Position numbers and translations under genes: made by a program
From: Clostridia bacterium
GTDB lineage: Bacteria > Bacillota > Clostridia > Christensenellales > Borkfalkiaceae
DNA length: 64,000 nucleotides
Assembly: GCA_017626495.1 (NCBI GenBank)
Contig: JAGAIP010000003.1
Coordinates: forward strand, 1-64,000
Direction: 5' to 3'
Shown: positions 50,412 through 59,821 of the stretch, one piece after another
Numbering within the stretch: position 1 is the first letter of the stretch
How the letters are laid out: each line of letters begins with the position of its first letter
Notes under the pieces: generated by a model
The model's input: only the letters and a program-made list of their open reading frames with translations
What the model was told of the DNA's origin: nothing
Databases searched by the model: none

Positions 50412-51488
50412 TCAAGCCTCTTCTCTTCTTGCCATAGCCTCGATGAAATCCTTCTGATCGCAGAAAATCTCGTTGGTATAAGGATTCTTCTTCGCCTTGA
50501 CGGAGCGGACGATGACCGCAGTGATCGCAAGCACGTTGACGGCAAGCGCAAGAATGGCTACGATACCCTGTGCGGTGGGATTTGCGCCTACGGGAGCAAC
50601 AGCAGGGTTCATGACGTAATCCACGGGATAGATGGAAGGAAGCGTCGTGAATACGGAGTTGTCCTGGAAGAGAGGGAATACCTGTGCGAACATACACCAA
50701 AGGGCAAGGGTATTAGCGCGGTTCTGAATCCAGCCGCCCTTGTTCCAGAACATATTCGCAAACGTAGGAGCGAGGAGCAACGCGAGACCGCAGTACCAGG
50801 AATGGGAAGGAAGGTTATTGTAGGTATATTCGAAGTTCCAAAGATCGTAAGCGATGATGTAAACCCAGGTCATATCGGGCCAGAGCATATCCTTCTTCTT
50901 TTTGGAGGAATAGATGCCCCACCAACCCGTCATACACAAAATGTTGATGATGCCGGCGATACCGTTTACCCAGTTCCACCAACCGCCGTAAAGCCATACG
51001 TTTTCCGAAGAGAGCCACCATCTGTCGCCCGTCTCTTTCAGCGCGATGGCGCCCTTGATTGCGGATTCGAAATCGGACGCGACGGCAATGAGAATATTGA
51101 TTGCGACGATGACGAACGGGAAACATTTGAACCAGTGCTGTTTGCCGATTCCCCAGCCGTACTTGATCATCATGAAACCGATACAACCGACGGTTGCGGC
51201 GTAAAGCTTTGCATAATGGAACCAGCTGTTCATATGTACGTACGTCTGGTTATTGAGCGCCCATTCCATATTGAGCGCGGCGCAAATATAGATGACGATG
51301 AAGTAAATCGTCAATCCGCCGGGCACTGCAAGAAAACAGATGATACCGCCGACTTTCGTCTGACGAGCCAACTCGTTGGCAAGAATCAAGCTTGCGAATA
51401 CGAGAACCCAGCCGAGAAGCTGCCATCCGGAATTTTCGCCATAGATATGGAAGAAAAAGCCGGGATTCGTTAAAATGTTGGAAATCAT
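50412..51488 (-). CDS. DUF5692 multi-pass membrane protein
   Basis: 358 residues from the ATG at 51488 with GGAGGG 7 bases upstream. An ATG at 51515 lacks a ribosome site. About nine predicted transmembrane helices. Tryptophan-rich loops such as GDRWWLSSENVWLYGGWWNWVNG (about 155-177) and WPDMTWVYIIAYDLWNFEYTYNNLPSHSWYCG (about 207-238) are conserved in DUF5692. Function is unknown. Its promoter and a large inverted repeat lie just upstream (51510-51579). It is a single-gene unit. Confidence 0.8.
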   Translation of the reverse strand: MISNILTNPGFFFHIYGENSGWQLLGWVLVFASLILANELARQTKVGGIICFLAVPGGLTIYFIVIYICAALNMEWALNNQTYVHMNSWFHYAKLYAATVGCIGFMMIKYGWGIGKQHWFKCFPFVIVAINILIAVASDFESAIKGAIALKETGDRWWLSSENVWLYGGWWNWVNGIAGIINILCMTGWWGIYSSKKKKDMLWPDMTWVYIIAYDLWNFEYTYNNLPSHSWYCGLALLLAPTFANMFWNKGGWIQNRANTLALWCMFAQVFPLFQDNSVFTTLPSIYPVDYVMNPAVAPVGANPTAQGIVAILALAVNVLAITAVIVRSVKAKKNPYTNEIFCDQKDFIEAMARREEA

Positions 51489-51509
51489 TCTAAAACCCTC
51501 CAAAACGTT

Positions 51510-51579
51510 TGACATATATCATAAATCGGAAACATATGTCATTTTTCACAATGATATCACATATTTTTCAAAATGTAAA
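51510..51579 (-). promoter_or_regulatory. DUF5692 promoter and inverted repeat
   Basis: Minus strand TTTACA (51574-51579), 17 bases, TATCAT (51551-51556). Immediately after the expected start, TGACATAT (51510-51517) and ATATGTCA (51534-51541) form an 8-bp inverted repeat with 16 bases between. It could be an operator or a leader hairpin. Confidence 0.55.
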
Positions 51580-51616
51580 TACTTTTTTTGAAAAATGTAT
51601 TATTTTTTGGAAAAAA

Positions 51617-52066
51617 TCAGAACAATTCGGAAATATATTCCGCGATGCGTTCCAACCCGATCAGGTCTTCCTCCCCGAAACGGGAGAAAAACGGACTGTC
51701 GAGATCGAGCACTCCCAAAAACGCACCGTTCTTAACGATAGAAACGACGATTTCGGAGTTGGACGCGCCGTCGCAGGCGATATGCCCCGGGAACGCATGC
51801 ACGTTTTCGACGAGCTGAGATTTACCTTCTCTCCATGCCGTTCCGCATACCCCTTTCCCCTTTTGAATGCGACGGCAGGCTACCTTTCCCTGAAACGGTC
51901 CGAGGACGAGCTCCCCGTCCTTATGCAGATAAAATCCCGCCCAGTTGAGCCTGTCGACTTCGGAGAAAAGCAGAGCGGAGAGATTTGCAAGATTGCAGAT
52001 CAGGTCGCTTTCTCCCTCGGTGATCGCCTTTGCCTGCTCGAATAAAAGTTGATAATCCATACGCAT
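51617..52066 (-). CDS. msrC: Free methionine-(R)-sulfoxide reductase (GAF-type)
   Basis: 149 residues, one GAF domain. The three reductase cysteines are present: C64 (GKVACRRI), C74 (KGVCGTAW) and C98 (PGHIACDGASNSEIVV). It reduces free Met-(R)-sulfoxide. Two ATGs are possible (52066 and 52060), and neither has a Shine-Dalgarno sequence. The gene begins about 5 bases after the dapL terminator hairpin and has no visible promoter of its own. Confidence 0.93.
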   Translation of the reverse strand: MRMDYQLLFEQAKAITEGESDLICNLANLSALLFSEVDRLNWAGFYLHKDGELVLGPFQGKVACRRIQKGKGVCGTAWREGKSQLVENVHAFPGHIACDGASNSEIVVSIVKNGAFLGVLDLDSPFFSRFGEEDLIGLERIAEYISELF

Positions 52067-52071
52067 ACAAA

Positions 52072-52097
52072 CGGGCTTTCCGTATCGGAAAGCCCCG
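52072..52097 (-). terminator. dapL terminator abutting the msrC start
   Basis: CGGGCTTTCC / GGAAAGCCCG (one-base bulge, 5-base loop), then TTTGT on the minus strand leading straight into ATG. Confidence 0.65.
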
Positions 52098-52103
52098 TTC
52101 TCC

Positions 52104-53282
52104 TTATTTTTTGAAAAGCGCTTTGATTCTGTCGCACGCCTCTTTGGTCGCCTCGGGGGTGTTGAACGCCGTCAAGCGGAAATATCCTTCCCCGTTCTTA
52201 CCGAATCCGCAACCGGGCGTACCTACCACGTTTGCCTGTTCGAGAAGATAGTCGAAGAAATCCCAGCTCGAATCGAATCCCGGGCAACGGAACCAAATAT
52301 AGGGAGAATTCTGTCCGCCCGTGTACCAGATGCCGAGTTCGTCCATCGTGGAAGCGATGAGTTTTGCATTCTCCTGATAGACGGCGAGGTTGGCTCTGAT
52401 TTGCGCCTGGCCCTCTTCCGTAAATACGGCAGCCGCGCCCCTTTGAACGATATAGGGAACGCCGTTGAACTTCGTGGTCTGACGGCGAAGCCACATCTTA
52501 TGGAGCAGCCCGTCTTTGAGCGCCTTCGGAACGACGGTATATCCGCAACGCGTACCCGTGAATCCCGCCATCTTGGAGAAGGAGCAGAACTCGATTGCGC
52601 ATTGCTTTGCGCCCTCGATCTGGAAAATGGATTGCGCAAGGGCGTCGTCCGTGATGAAACATTCGTACGCCGCGTCGTAGAGAAGGACGGCGTCGTTCTC
52701 CAAAGCATACTCCACCCATACTTTGAGTTGCTCTTTGGAATACGCCGCGCCCGTGGGATTGTTGGGGGAACAGAGATAGACGATATCCGCCTTTACGTTA
52801 AAATCGGGCATAGGAAGGAACCCGTTGTCGCGATTCGCGTCCGCAAAGACGACCTTTCTGCCTGCCATGACGTTGGTATCGACGTAGACGGGATAGACGG
52901 GATCGGGAACGAGAACGACGTTATCCTGATCGAACAGATCGAGAATGTTGCCGAGGTCGGACTTTGCTCCGTCGGAAATAAAAATCTCGTCGCTCGCAAG
53001 CTCGACGCCTTTTCTCGCGTAGTAGCCGTTGATCTCGTCTTTGAGGAACCCGTAACCCTGCTCGGGACCGTAACCGCGGAAGGTCTCCTTCTTGCTCATT
53101 TCATCGACTGCCCCGTGCAACGCGGAAATGACCGCAGGGACGAGGGGCAACGTGACGTCGCCGATTCCGAGCTTGATCACCTTCCGATCGGGATTTGCCG
53201 CCGTATATGCGGATACTTTCTTCGCCACCGTGGAGAAGAGGTAACTTTCGGATACGTTTTGATAGTTGGTGTTGATTTTCAT
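52104..53282 (-). CDS. dapL: LL-diaminopimelate aminotransferase
   Basis: 392 residues, fold-type I PLP enzyme. It converts tetrahydrodipicolinate plus glutamate directly to LL-DAP, bypassing the acylated intermediates. Segments: KLGIGDVTLPLVPAVI (about 37-52), SPNNPTGAAYS, DAAYECF and the PLP lysine in SFSKMAGFTGTR. Its product feeds DapF, encoded in the same cluster. AGAGGAG precedes the start. The 53283-53358 gap contains GAGAGC / GCTCTC arms around a smaller CAGC / GCTG stem and a possible -10 TACAAT, but no convincing promoter. Confidence 0.95.
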   Translation of the reverse strand: MKINTNYQNVSESYLFSTVAKKVSAYTAANPDRKVIKLGIGDVTLPLVPAVISALHGAVDEMSKKETFRGYGPEQGYGFLKDEINGYYARKGVELASDEIFISDGAKSDLGNILDLFDQDNVVLVPDPVYPVYVDTNVMAGRKVVFADANRDNGFLPMPDFNVKADIVYLCSPNNPTGAAYSKEQLKVWVEYALENDAVLLYDAAYECFITDDALAQSIFQIEGAKQCAIEFCSFSKMAGFTGTRCGYTVVPKALKDGLLHKMWLRRQTTKFNGVPYIVQRGAAAVFTEEGQAQIRANLAVYQENAKLIASTMDELGIWYTGGQNSPYIWFRCPGFDSSWDFFDYLLEQANVVGTPGCGFGKNGEGYFRLTAFNTPEATKEACDRIKALFKK

Positions 53283-53358
53283 AAAACTCCTCTACATTTT
53301 CATATTGTAATTCGGGGAGAGCCCGTCCAAGCAGCAACGCTGAACTTCGGAATAGCTC

Positions 53359-54963
53359 TCACCGATCCATTGATTTCTTTACTGCCGCGCCGATAAACTC
53401 ACGGAAGATAGGGTGCGCGCTGTTCGGTCTGGACTTAAACTCGGGGTGGAATTGTACGCCGATGAAAAAGTCGTTTTCGGGAAGTTCGACCGCCTCGCAG
53501 AGCGTGCCGTCGGGAGACGTTCCGGCAATGACCATTCCCTTTTCCTGTACCTCTTTACGGTAATCGTTGTTGAACTCGAAACGGTGTCTGTGTCTCTCGG
53601 AAATAAGGTCGGATCGATACGATCTTTTCATGATCTCGCCGTAAACCTTGCAGGGATATGCGCCGAGACGCATGGTGCCGCCCATCTTAACGCCGTATTG
53701 ATCGGGCATGAGGTCGATGACGGGATGGGCAGAATTCGGATCGAATTCGGTGGAGTTTGCGTCCCGATAGCCGAGCACGTTTCTCGCAAATTCGATGACC
53801 GCGATCTGCATACCGAGACAGATTCCGAAATACGGCACGTTGCGTTCGCGCGCATATTTCGCGCAAAGGATCATGCCTTCGATGCCTCTGCCTCCGAATC
53901 CGCCGGGGAGAATGATTCCGTCCACTCCGTCAAGTTCGTTTGCGACCGCCTCTTCCGTCTCGTTCGCCTCGGTATCCACCCACTTGACGTGAACTCTCGC
54001 GCCGTTTTCGTATCCGGCGTGCGCGAGCGCCTCTGCTACGGAAAGGTATGCGTCGTGCAGCTGAACGTATTTACCGCACAGCGCGATCGTAACGTCTTTC
54101 TCTCTCGAATGGACGCGCGCAAGCATGTCCTCCCATTCTTTCGAATCGAGCGTGCGCTCTTCAAGGTGAAGGATACGGCACACGATGGCGGAGAAGTTGC
54201 TCTTTTCAAGCATGACGGGCGCTTCGTACAGAACGGGAACGGTTCTGTTCTCGATACAACAGTCGGGCGCGACGTTGCAGAACATCGCGATTTTCTCGCG
54301 AATGGAGTCGGGCATAGGACTGTCTACACGGGGAATGATGATGTCGGGATTGATTCCCATACCCTGCAATTCCTTGACGGAATGTTGCGTGGGTTTCGAC
54401 TTAAATTCTTCCGAGCCTGAAATGAAGGGAACGAGCGTAACGTGAATGAAACAACAGTTGTCCCTGCCGACCTCTCTCGAAACTTGTCTGATCGCCTCGA
54501 TGAAAGGCTGGCTTTCGATGTCGCCGATCGTTCCGCCGATCTCGGTGATGACCACGTCCGCGTCGGACGTTTTTCCCACCTGATAAATAAAGCTCTTGAT
54601 TTCGTTGGTGACGTGAGGAATGACCTGAACGGTTTGTCCCAAATATTCACCGTTTCGCTCCTTATTGAGCACGTTCCAATATACTTTACCCGTGGTGAGG
54701 TTGGAGTATTTGTTCAGATTTTCGTCGATGAACCGCTCGTAATGTCCGAGGTCGAGATCGGTCTCCGCGCCGTCGTCGGTAACGAACACCTCGCCGTGTT
54801 GATAGGGACTCATCGTGCCCGGGTCGATGTTGATGTACGGGTCGAGTTTTTGAGACGCTACCTTGTAACCTCTCATTTTCAAGAGCCTGCCGAGCGAGGC
54901 TGCGGTAATCCCTTTCCCCAGCCCCGAAACGACGCCGCCTGTTACAAAAATGTACTTTGTCAT
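53359..54963 (-). CDS. pyrG: CTP synthase
   Basis: 534 residues. The N-terminal amidoligase domain starts [18 protein letters not shown] and the C-terminal glutaminase domain has the nucleophile in [15 protein letters not shown]. It makes CTP from UTP with glutamine. The start overlaps dapF by 4 bases, so it is translated from the dapF mRNA. The C-tract attenuator known upstream of some Firmicute pyrG genes is therefore not possible here. Control must come from purA-dapF transcription. Confidence 0.97.
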   Translation of the reverse strand: MTKYIFVTGGVVSGLGKGITAASLGRLLKMRGYKVASQKLDPYINIDPGTMSPYQHGEVFVTDDGAETDLDLGHYERFIDENLNKYSNLTTGKVYWNVLNKERNGEYLGQTVQVIPHVTNEIKSFIYQVGKTSDADVVITEIGGTIGDIESQPFIEAIRQVSREVGRDNCCFIHVTLVPFISGSEEFKSKPTQHSVKELQGMGINPDIIIPRVDSPMPDSIREKIAMFCNVAPDCCIENRTVPVLYEAPVMLEKSNFSAIVCRILHLEERTLDSKEWEDMLARVHSREKDVTIALCGKYVQLHDAYLSVAEALAHAGYENGARVHVKWVDTEANETEEAVANELDGVDGIILPGGFGGRGIEGMILCAKYARERNVPYFGICLGMQIAVIEFARNVLGYRDANSTEFDPNSAHPVIDLMPDQYGVKMGGTMRLGAYPCKVYGEIMKRSYRSDLISERHRHRFEFNNDYRKEVQEKGMVIAGTSPDGTLCEAVELPENDFFIGVQFHPEFKSRPNSAHPIFREFIGAAVKKSMDR

Positions 54964-55751
54964 ATCGTTATCTCTCCAGTAAAAACCTTGACGGCGCCAC
55001 CGATGAGCAGCGCGCCGTATTCGGTCAATTTAATCTGAACAACTCCCCCGGGGAAACGAACGGATACGTCCTTCCCCGCGCGCCCCGTTGCGTAAGCCGC
55101 GTTTGCCACGGCGCAGGCTCCCGATCCGCAAGACAGCGTCTCTCCGCTGCCGCGTTCGTATACTCTCGCCCGAATCTCCCCCTCCGCTTTGCAAACTTCC
55201 ACGTTTACGCCTTGGGGGAAATATCCGCTCCCTGCAATCTTCTCCGCGACTTCTTGTAAAGGAAAGCCCGTCGGTTCGTCAAAAATGACTGCGTGGGGAT
55301 TTCCCATCGAAAGGCAGGTGATGCGATAGCCCATAAACGGCATATCCACCGCCTCGGACGGAAACAGAGAAGGTATGCTGCGCGGTGAAAAGTCCGCTTT
55401 GCCCATGTCGACGGAAAAGACGTCCTTCGATACGGCGCAGACGCGCCTGACGCCTGCGTTCGTCTCTACGGTATAGCATGCCTGCTCCTTTTCGTCGAAC
55501 AGGATTTTTCCGATACACCTGAGGGCTGTTCCGCAAATCGCCCCTTCCGAGCCGTCCGCGTTGAAAATGCGCATTTTTGCGTCCGCAACCTCGGACGGAA
55601 GCAACAAGACGATTCCGTCTCCGCCCACCCCGAATCTTCTGTCGGAAAGTCGAACGGAGAGTTTGTTCGGATCGTCGATTCCCTCTTTTCTGCAATCGAA
55701 AAAGAGATAATCGTTTCCGCAACCCTGCATCTTAAAAAATTTTCTCGGCAT
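54960..55751 (-). CDS. dapF: Diaminopimelate epimerase
   Basis: 263 residues. The two catalytic cysteines are Cys73 in [16 protein letters not shown] and Cys208 in [14 protein letters not shown]. It interconverts LL- and meso-DAP for the cell wall and lysine. The first motif has ICGTALRC instead of the more usual MCGNGxRC. The ATG at 55751 lies inside the 3' arm of a hairpin (55743-55770) and has no ribosome site. No later Met would keep the conserved [14 protein letters not shown] start. Confidence 0.94.
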   Translation of the reverse strand: MPRKFFKMQGCGNDYLFFDCRKEGIDDPNKLSVRLSDRRFGVGGDGIVLLLPSEVADAKMRIFNADGSEGAICGTALRCIGKILFDEKEQACYTVETNAGVRRVCAVSKDVFSVDMGKADFSPRSIPSLFPSEAVDMPFMGYRITCLSMGNPHAVIFDEPTGFPLQEVAEKIAGSGYFPQGVNVEVCKAEGEIRARVYERGSGETLSCGSGACAVANAAYATGRAGKDVSVRFPGGVVQIKLTEYGALLIGGAVKVFTGEITI

Positions 55752-55770
55752 AGTGTATCTTATGCCGAGA
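55743..55770 (-). terminator. Hairpin that contains the dapF start codon
   Basis: Perfect 10-bp stem TCTCGGCATA / TATGCCGAGA with an 8-base loop, followed on the minus strand by AAAATTTTTT. It lies 20 bases after the purA stop. It may act as a terminator, as a block to dapF translation, or both. Confidence 0.65.
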
Positions 55771-55789
55771 TTTTATAGAATGTTCTTGA

Positions 55790-57073
55790 TTAGTCCATGA
55801 TGATGTAAGCGTCGCGTTCAGGCCCTACGGATACGTATTTGATATGGCATTCGCAAGCCTTTTCGAGATACTTGATATAGTCGAGCGCCTCTTTGGGAAG
55901 GTCTTCCTTCTTTCTGCAACCGGAAATGTCGCAGTTCCAGCCCTTGACCGTCTCAAACACGGGTTCGCATTCGTCGAGAACGTCCGTGAACGGGAATTCG
56001 TGAATGATTTCGCCGCGGAGCTTATATGCGGTGCAGACCTCGATCTCTTCATAGCCGTCGAGAACGTCGAGCTTGGTGAGCGCGATTTCGTCCGCGCCCT
56101 GGCAACGGATTCCGTAACGGGAAGCGACCACGTCGAACGGACCGACTCTTCTGGGTCTGCCCGTAGCGGCGCCGTATTCATGTCCGGCCTCACGCAGTTT
56201 ATGCGCTTTTTCCCCGAAATATTCGCAGGTGAAAGGGCCTGCGCCTACGCAAGAGGAATACGCCTTCATGATACCGATGGAATTGTCGAGTTTCAAGTTG
56301 GGAACGCCTGCGCCGATGGGAGCGTAAGCGGCGATGGTGGAAGAAGAGGAAGTATAGGGCACGATACCGAAGTCGATGTCGCGAAGCGCGCCGAGCTGCG
56401 CCTCGAACATGATTTTCTTTCCGGCCTTATGCTGCGCGTTGAGATAAAGCCCCGTATCGATGACGTAATCTTTGAGTTTCTTGCCGTACTCCTCGAAATA
56501 TGCCACGATATCCTCGTCCTTTACGGGCTCTGCGCCGTAACCGTTGACGATGGTCAGATTTTTCCATTCAACGATGTCGTGGATTCTCTCATACATGAGT
56601 TCGGGTTTGAGCAATTCTCCCATACGGAATACCTTTTTCATGTATTTATCCGCATAGACGGGAGCGATTCCCCTTCTGGTAGAACCGTAGGGCTTGCCCG
56701 TTTTCTTGGAGAGCCTCTCCTCTTCGAGACAGTCGAGCTGAACGTGATAGGGCATGGTGATGATCGCCTTGTCAGAGATTTTCAGATTGTCCGGCGTGAT
56801 GACGATTCCGCCTGCTCTGAGCCTGTCCATCTCGTTACAAAGATGCTTGATGTCGATGACCATACCGGGTCCGAGCACGTTTACGACGTCGTCGCGAAGA
56901 ATACCGGAGGGAAGAAGGTTCAGAATAAACTCTCCCTTATCGTTGATGACCGTGTGGCCTGCGTTGTTTCCGCCCTGATAACGGCATACGACGTCGTAAT
57001 CGGAAGACAGCAAGTCTACCATACGCCCCTTACCTTCGTCGCCCCAGTTGATACCGCAAATTGATGTTAACAT
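55790..57073 (-). CDS. purA: Adenylosuccinate synthetase
   Basis: 427 residues. The P-loop is NWGDEGKGR (9-17) and the IMP/Asp site is CRYQGGNNAGHT (about 31-42). It joins IMP and aspartate using GTP, the first committed step to AMP. The ATG at 57073 has AGGAGGG upstream. An in-frame extension to 57169 would translate the structured leader and is rejected. It has its own promoter and a leader of about 120 bases. Confidence 0.97.
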   Translation of the reverse strand: MLTSICGINWGDEGKGRMVDLLSSDYDVVCRYQGGNNAGHTVINDKGEFILNLLPSGILRDDVVNVLGPGMVIDIKHLCNEMDRLRAGGIVITPDNLKISDKAIITMPYHVQLDCLEEERLSKKTGKPYGSTRRGIAPVYADKYMKKVFRMGELLKPELMYERIHDIVEWKNLTIVNGYGAEPVKDEDIVAYFEEYGKKLKDYVIDTGLYLNAQHKAGKKIMFEAQLGALRDIDFGIVPYTSSSSTIAAYAPIGAGVPNLKLDNSIGIMKAYSSCVGAGPFTCEYFGEKAHKLREAGHEYGAATGRPRRVGPFDVVASRYGIRCQGADEIALTKLDVLDGYEEIEVCTAYKLRGEIIHEFPFTDVLDECEPVFETVKGWNCDISGCRKKEDLPKEALDYIKYLEKACECHIKYVSVGPERDAYIIMD

Positions 57074-57186
57074 TTGTAACACCCTCCTCTCTACATAATT
57101 CTTACGGCAAATCTTTGCCGAGTACTTCCCGTAACAAATCAATCCGAACGGGAAACGTGCGTAAGCCACATACTTCCCATTAAGAC
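57074..57186 (-). promoter_or_regulatory. Structured leader of purA with a repeated motif
   Basis: Leader of about 110-120 bases. GGGAAGTA occurs twice on the minus strand, with TACTTCCC at 57123-57130 and 57171-57178 on plus, each followed three bases later by GGC. The first copy lies in a potential stem GGGAA...TTCCC with an inner GTG/CAC. The second precedes a perfect GGCAAA / TTTGCC hairpin (near 57106-57120). No known purine riboswitch core is present. Confidence 0.45.
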
Positions 57187-57192
57187 AAACCT

Positions 57193-57250
57193 ATTATATG
57201 AAAAAATCCTCTCGTTGTCAAGTAAAATCGAAAAAAGAACGACGAGAGGA
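57193..57250 (-). promoter_or_regulatory. purA promoter nested in a terminator-like hairpin
   Basis: Minus strand TTGACA (57216-57221), 17 bases, TATAAT (57193-57198). TCCTCTCGT (57207-57215) and ACGAGAGGA (57242-57250) form a 9-bp stem whose loop holds the -35. The 3' arm plus six T residues are the promoter spacer. Confidence 0.75.
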
Positions 57251-57284
57251 ATTTTTATATGCTCCATAAGTTTTGATTATGATA

Positions 57285-57310
57285 AAATCCCGCAATGAAT
57301 TGCGGGATTT
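57285..57310 (-). terminator. glnA terminator
   Basis: AAATCCCGCAA / TTGCGGGATTT with a 4-base loop and a short T tail on the minus strand. Confidence 0.8.
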
Positions 57311-57314
57311 CAGA

Positions 57315-59390
57315 TTATTTCACGCTGTATAAAAGGTCTGTATAGGATGGATAAGGCCAGTAATCTTTTGCACAGATCGCTTCCATTTTGTCGGCGGCGG
57401 CTCTGACGGCGTTCATTTCGGGAAGAATGACGTGCGCCATCTTCTGAGACGCCTCTTTCACGTCGGAAGGCATTTGCGAAAGATCTCGTTCGAGCGCGGA
57501 AACCGCCTTCATCATCTCTTCGTTACAAAGCGCAAGGCTCTTTGCGACCGTCTTCTCGCTCTCGCAGGGAAGGTCGATGACCGATTTTGCCGCAACGTTG
57601 GAGCAAAGCGTCGCTACGTAATCGGAAACGGCGGGGAAGATGTCCTGTCTCGCCATTTCGGCAGTCGTCTTTGCCTCGATGTTGATGATCTTCACATAAT
57701 TTTCGAGCTGAATGTTCGCGCGCGCGATCGCCTCAGCCCTCGTGTAGACGCCCTGACGAATGAACACGTCGATATTTTTCTCTTCGAAGGCGACGGCTAC
57801 CGCGTCTGCCGTATTTTTGTTGTTGAGAAGTCCCCTTCTCGCCGCCTCGGGTTCCCATTCGGGTCCGTAACCGTCGTAGTTGAAGATAATGCGATAGTGC
57901 TCTTTGAACTTTCTCGCGATGAGTTCGTCGCGCGCACGCTCGAAGTCTTCCGCTTTTTCAAGCTCGTCCGCAAACTTTGCGAACGTGTCCGCAACGATGG
58001 TATTGATGACGATGTTGGGGTCTGCGACGGAGAATGCCGAGCCGAGCATTCTGAACTCGAATTTGTTGCCCGTGAACGCGAAAGGAGACGTTCTGTTTCT
58101 GTCCGTCGCGTCCATGGGGAAGATAGGAGATTCGGGAACGCCGATGGAGCCGGGAACGGCTTTGACGGGAACGTAATCGAATCCGTTTACGATCGCGTCG
58201 ACGAGCGCGCCGAGCTGATCGCCGAGATAAACGGAGATGATTGCGGGAGGCGCTTCGTCCGCACCCAGTCTGTGGTCGTTTGCCGCAGACGCGACGGACG
58301 CGCGCAGAATGCCCTGATATTCGTCGACAGCCTCGACGATCGCCGCGAGTACGAGCATGAAGAGAGAATTGTGTTCGGGTTCTTCGCCGGGATCGAGCAA
58401 GTTGAGCCCCGTATCCGTGCTCATCGACCAGTTGTTATGCTTACCCGAGCCGTTGACGCCCTCGAAGGGTTTTTCGTGGAGGAGACAGACGAGCCCGTGC
58501 TTTCTCGCCACTTTTTTCATGAGCTCCATCGTGAGTTGGTTGGTATCCACCGCAATGTTGGTCGTCGCGTAGATGGGAGCCATTTCATGCTGAGCGGGAG
58601 CAACTTCGTTATGCTTCGTTTTCGAAAGGATTCCGTAAGACCAGAGCGTCTCGTCGAGATCTCTCATGTATTCGGCGACTCTCGTTTTGAGCGTGCCGAA
58701 GTAATGGTCTTCGAGTTCCTGTCCTCTCGTCGGAAGCGCGCCGAACAGAGTGCGTCCCGTGAGATAAAGGTCCTTTCTCTTGTTGTAGACTTCCTCGTCG
58801 ATGAGGAAATATTCCTGTTCGGGTCCGACGGTCGTGGAGACCTTGTTGCATTCGATGCCGAACAGCTTCAAAATCCTCTTTGCGGATTTATCGAGCGCCG
58901 TCATGGAACGGAGCAAAGGCGATTTTTTATCCAGCGTTTCGCCTTTGTAGGAGACGAAAATCGTCGGAATATAGAGCGTTCCCTCTTTGACGAACGCAGG
59001 GGAGGTGGGATCCCACGCGGTATATCCGCGCGCCGCAAACGTGGCGCGAGAACCGCCCGAAGGGAAAGACGACGCGTCCGATTCGCCGATGATCAAGCTC
59101 TTTCCCGAAAGTTGCATGATGACTTTGCTGCCCTCTGCCGGTTCGATAAAGCTGTCGTGCTTTTCCGCGGTCAAGTTGGTCAGAGGCTGAAACCAGTGCG
59201 TATAGTGCGTTGCGCCCTTGGAAACCGCCCAGTCTTTCATCGCCTGCGCAACGGGACCTGCGATGGAAGTATCGAGCGTCGCGCCCGTTTCAATCGTCTT
59301 TTTCAAGGACTTATAAACTTCCTTGGGCAGTGACGAACGCATGACGGAATCATTGAATACGTTTGAACCGAAAAGTGCGGTAACGTCCAT
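57315..59390 (-). CDS. glnA: Type III glutamine synthetase (GlnN class)
   Basis: 691 residues, typical of the large GSIII class and far longer than GSI. Signature segments: [11 protein letters not shown] (metal glutamates), [35 protein letters not shown] and a C-terminal helical region unique to GSIII. It makes glutamine from glutamate and ammonia. AAGGAG is 8 bases upstream of the ATG at 59390. A GTG three codons earlier is less likely. The leader carries two hairpins, the second terminator-like (59409-59460). Confidence 0.95.
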   Translation of the reverse strand: MDVTALFGSNVFNDSVMRSSLPKEVYKSLKKTIETGATLDTSIAGPVAQAMKDWAVSKGATHYTHWFQPLTNLTAEKHDSFIEPAEGSKVIMQLSGKSLIIGESDASSFPSGGSRATFAARGYTAWDPTSPAFVKEGTLYIPTIFVSYKGETLDKKSPLLRSMTALDKSAKRILKLFGIECNKVSTTVGPEQEYFLIDEEVYNKRKDLYLTGRTLFGALPTRGQELEDHYFGTLKTRVAEYMRDLDETLWSYGILSKTKHNEVAPAQHEMAPIYATTNIAVDTNQLTMELMKKVARKHGLVCLLHEKPFEGVNGSGKHNNWSMSTDTGLNLLDPGEEPEHNSLFMLVLAAIVEAVDEYQGILRASVASAANDHRLGADEAPPAIISVYLGDQLGALVDAIVNGFDYVPVKAVPGSIGVPESPIFPMDATDRNRTSPFAFTGNKFEFRMLGSAFSVADPNIVINTIVADTFAKFADELEKAEDFERARDELIARKFKEHYRIIFNYDGYGPEWEPEAARRGLLNNKNTADAVAVAFEEKNIDVFIRQGVYTRAEAIARANIQLENYVKIINIEAKTTAEMARQDIFPAVSDYVATLCSNVAAKSVIDLPCESEKTVAKSLALCNEEMMKAVSALERDLSQMPSDVKEASQKMAHVILPEMNAVRAAADKMEAICAKDYWPYPSYTDLLYSVK

Positions 59391-59404
59391 ATGTATCACT
59401 CCTT

Positions 59405-59460
59405 AAAAACGGAAACCTCGGGTTTCCTTTCTCTCTACATCGACCGTTCGATACGGTCGA
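59405..59460 (-). promoter_or_regulatory. Tandem hairpins in the glnA leader, possible attenuator
   Basis: On the minus strand, CGACCGT / ACGGTCG (5-base loop) comes first. GGAAACC / GGTTTCC (3-base loop) follows, ending in GTTTTT immediately before the AAGGAG ribosome site. The second is a small intrinsic terminator inside the leader. Loops are not the six-base type of ANTAR antitermination sites. Confidence 0.5.
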
Positions 59461-59464
59461 AATA

Positions 59465-59493
59465 AGAATACCACTTTTTTTGTCATTCGTCAA
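59465..59493 (-). promoter_or_regulatory. glnA promoter
   Basis: Minus strand TTGACG (59488-59493), 17 bases, TATTCT (59465-59470), about 75 bases upstream of the ATG. Confidence 0.65.
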
Positions 59494-59506
59494 ACAAATC
59501 ACAAAA

Positions 59507-59530
59507 GAAAAAGCAGGCAACTGCCTGCTA
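59507..59530 (-). terminator. Terminator of the RNase J operon
   Basis: AGCAGGCA / TGCCTGCT-type hairpin followed by TTTTTCTTTT on the minus strand, 25 bases after the small membrane protein's stop. Confidence 0.8.
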
Positions 59531-59554
59531 ATGTACGAAAATCTTTTCTTCGCG

Positions 59555-59821
59555 TCAGCGGATTTTTCGATTCCTGCCATACCCGTTTGGTTTCTCTTCA
59601 TGCTGAAAACAGACGACGTTTTTCCCCGACGCGATATGCATCATGTCGGGAAACCAGCCGATCAACGCTCCGAACGGAATCCATGCGACGCCGAGAACGA
59701 CGTTCTTCCAGCCCCCCTTTGCGATGCGGTAGGCAGAGTATACGATCCCGTCCAACACGGGAAAGGCAAAAAAGAGTCTCCATCCCCATTTGAGAGAATC
59801 CAACCATGCGACAAATTTCAT
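59555..59821 (-). CDS. Small membrane protein of unknown function
   Basis: 88 residues with two hydrophobic segments (about 14-32 and 38-56), then a polar, basic C-terminal tail (HEEKPNGYGRNRKIR). I do not recognise a family. The start at 59821 overlaps the U32 gene stop by 4 bases and follows AGGAG, so it is translated. Longer readings of the same frame only run antiparallel through the U32 gene. Last gene of the RNase J-TrmR-U32 operon. Confidence 0.7.
   Translation of the reverse strand: MKFVAWLDSLKWGWRLFFAFPVLDGIVYSAYRIAKGGWKNVVLGVAWIPFGALIGWFPDMMHIASGKNVVCFQHEEKPNGYGRNRKIR

Noticed and set aside
57074-57186. Purine or PRPP riboswitch before purA
   Set aside because: I could not find the conserved three-way-junction core of the purine aptamer or the ykkC-type core. 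Left as an uncharacterised leader.
59405-59460. ANTAR antitermination site before glnA
   Set aside because: The hairpin loops have 5 and 3 bases, not the conserved six-base loop.
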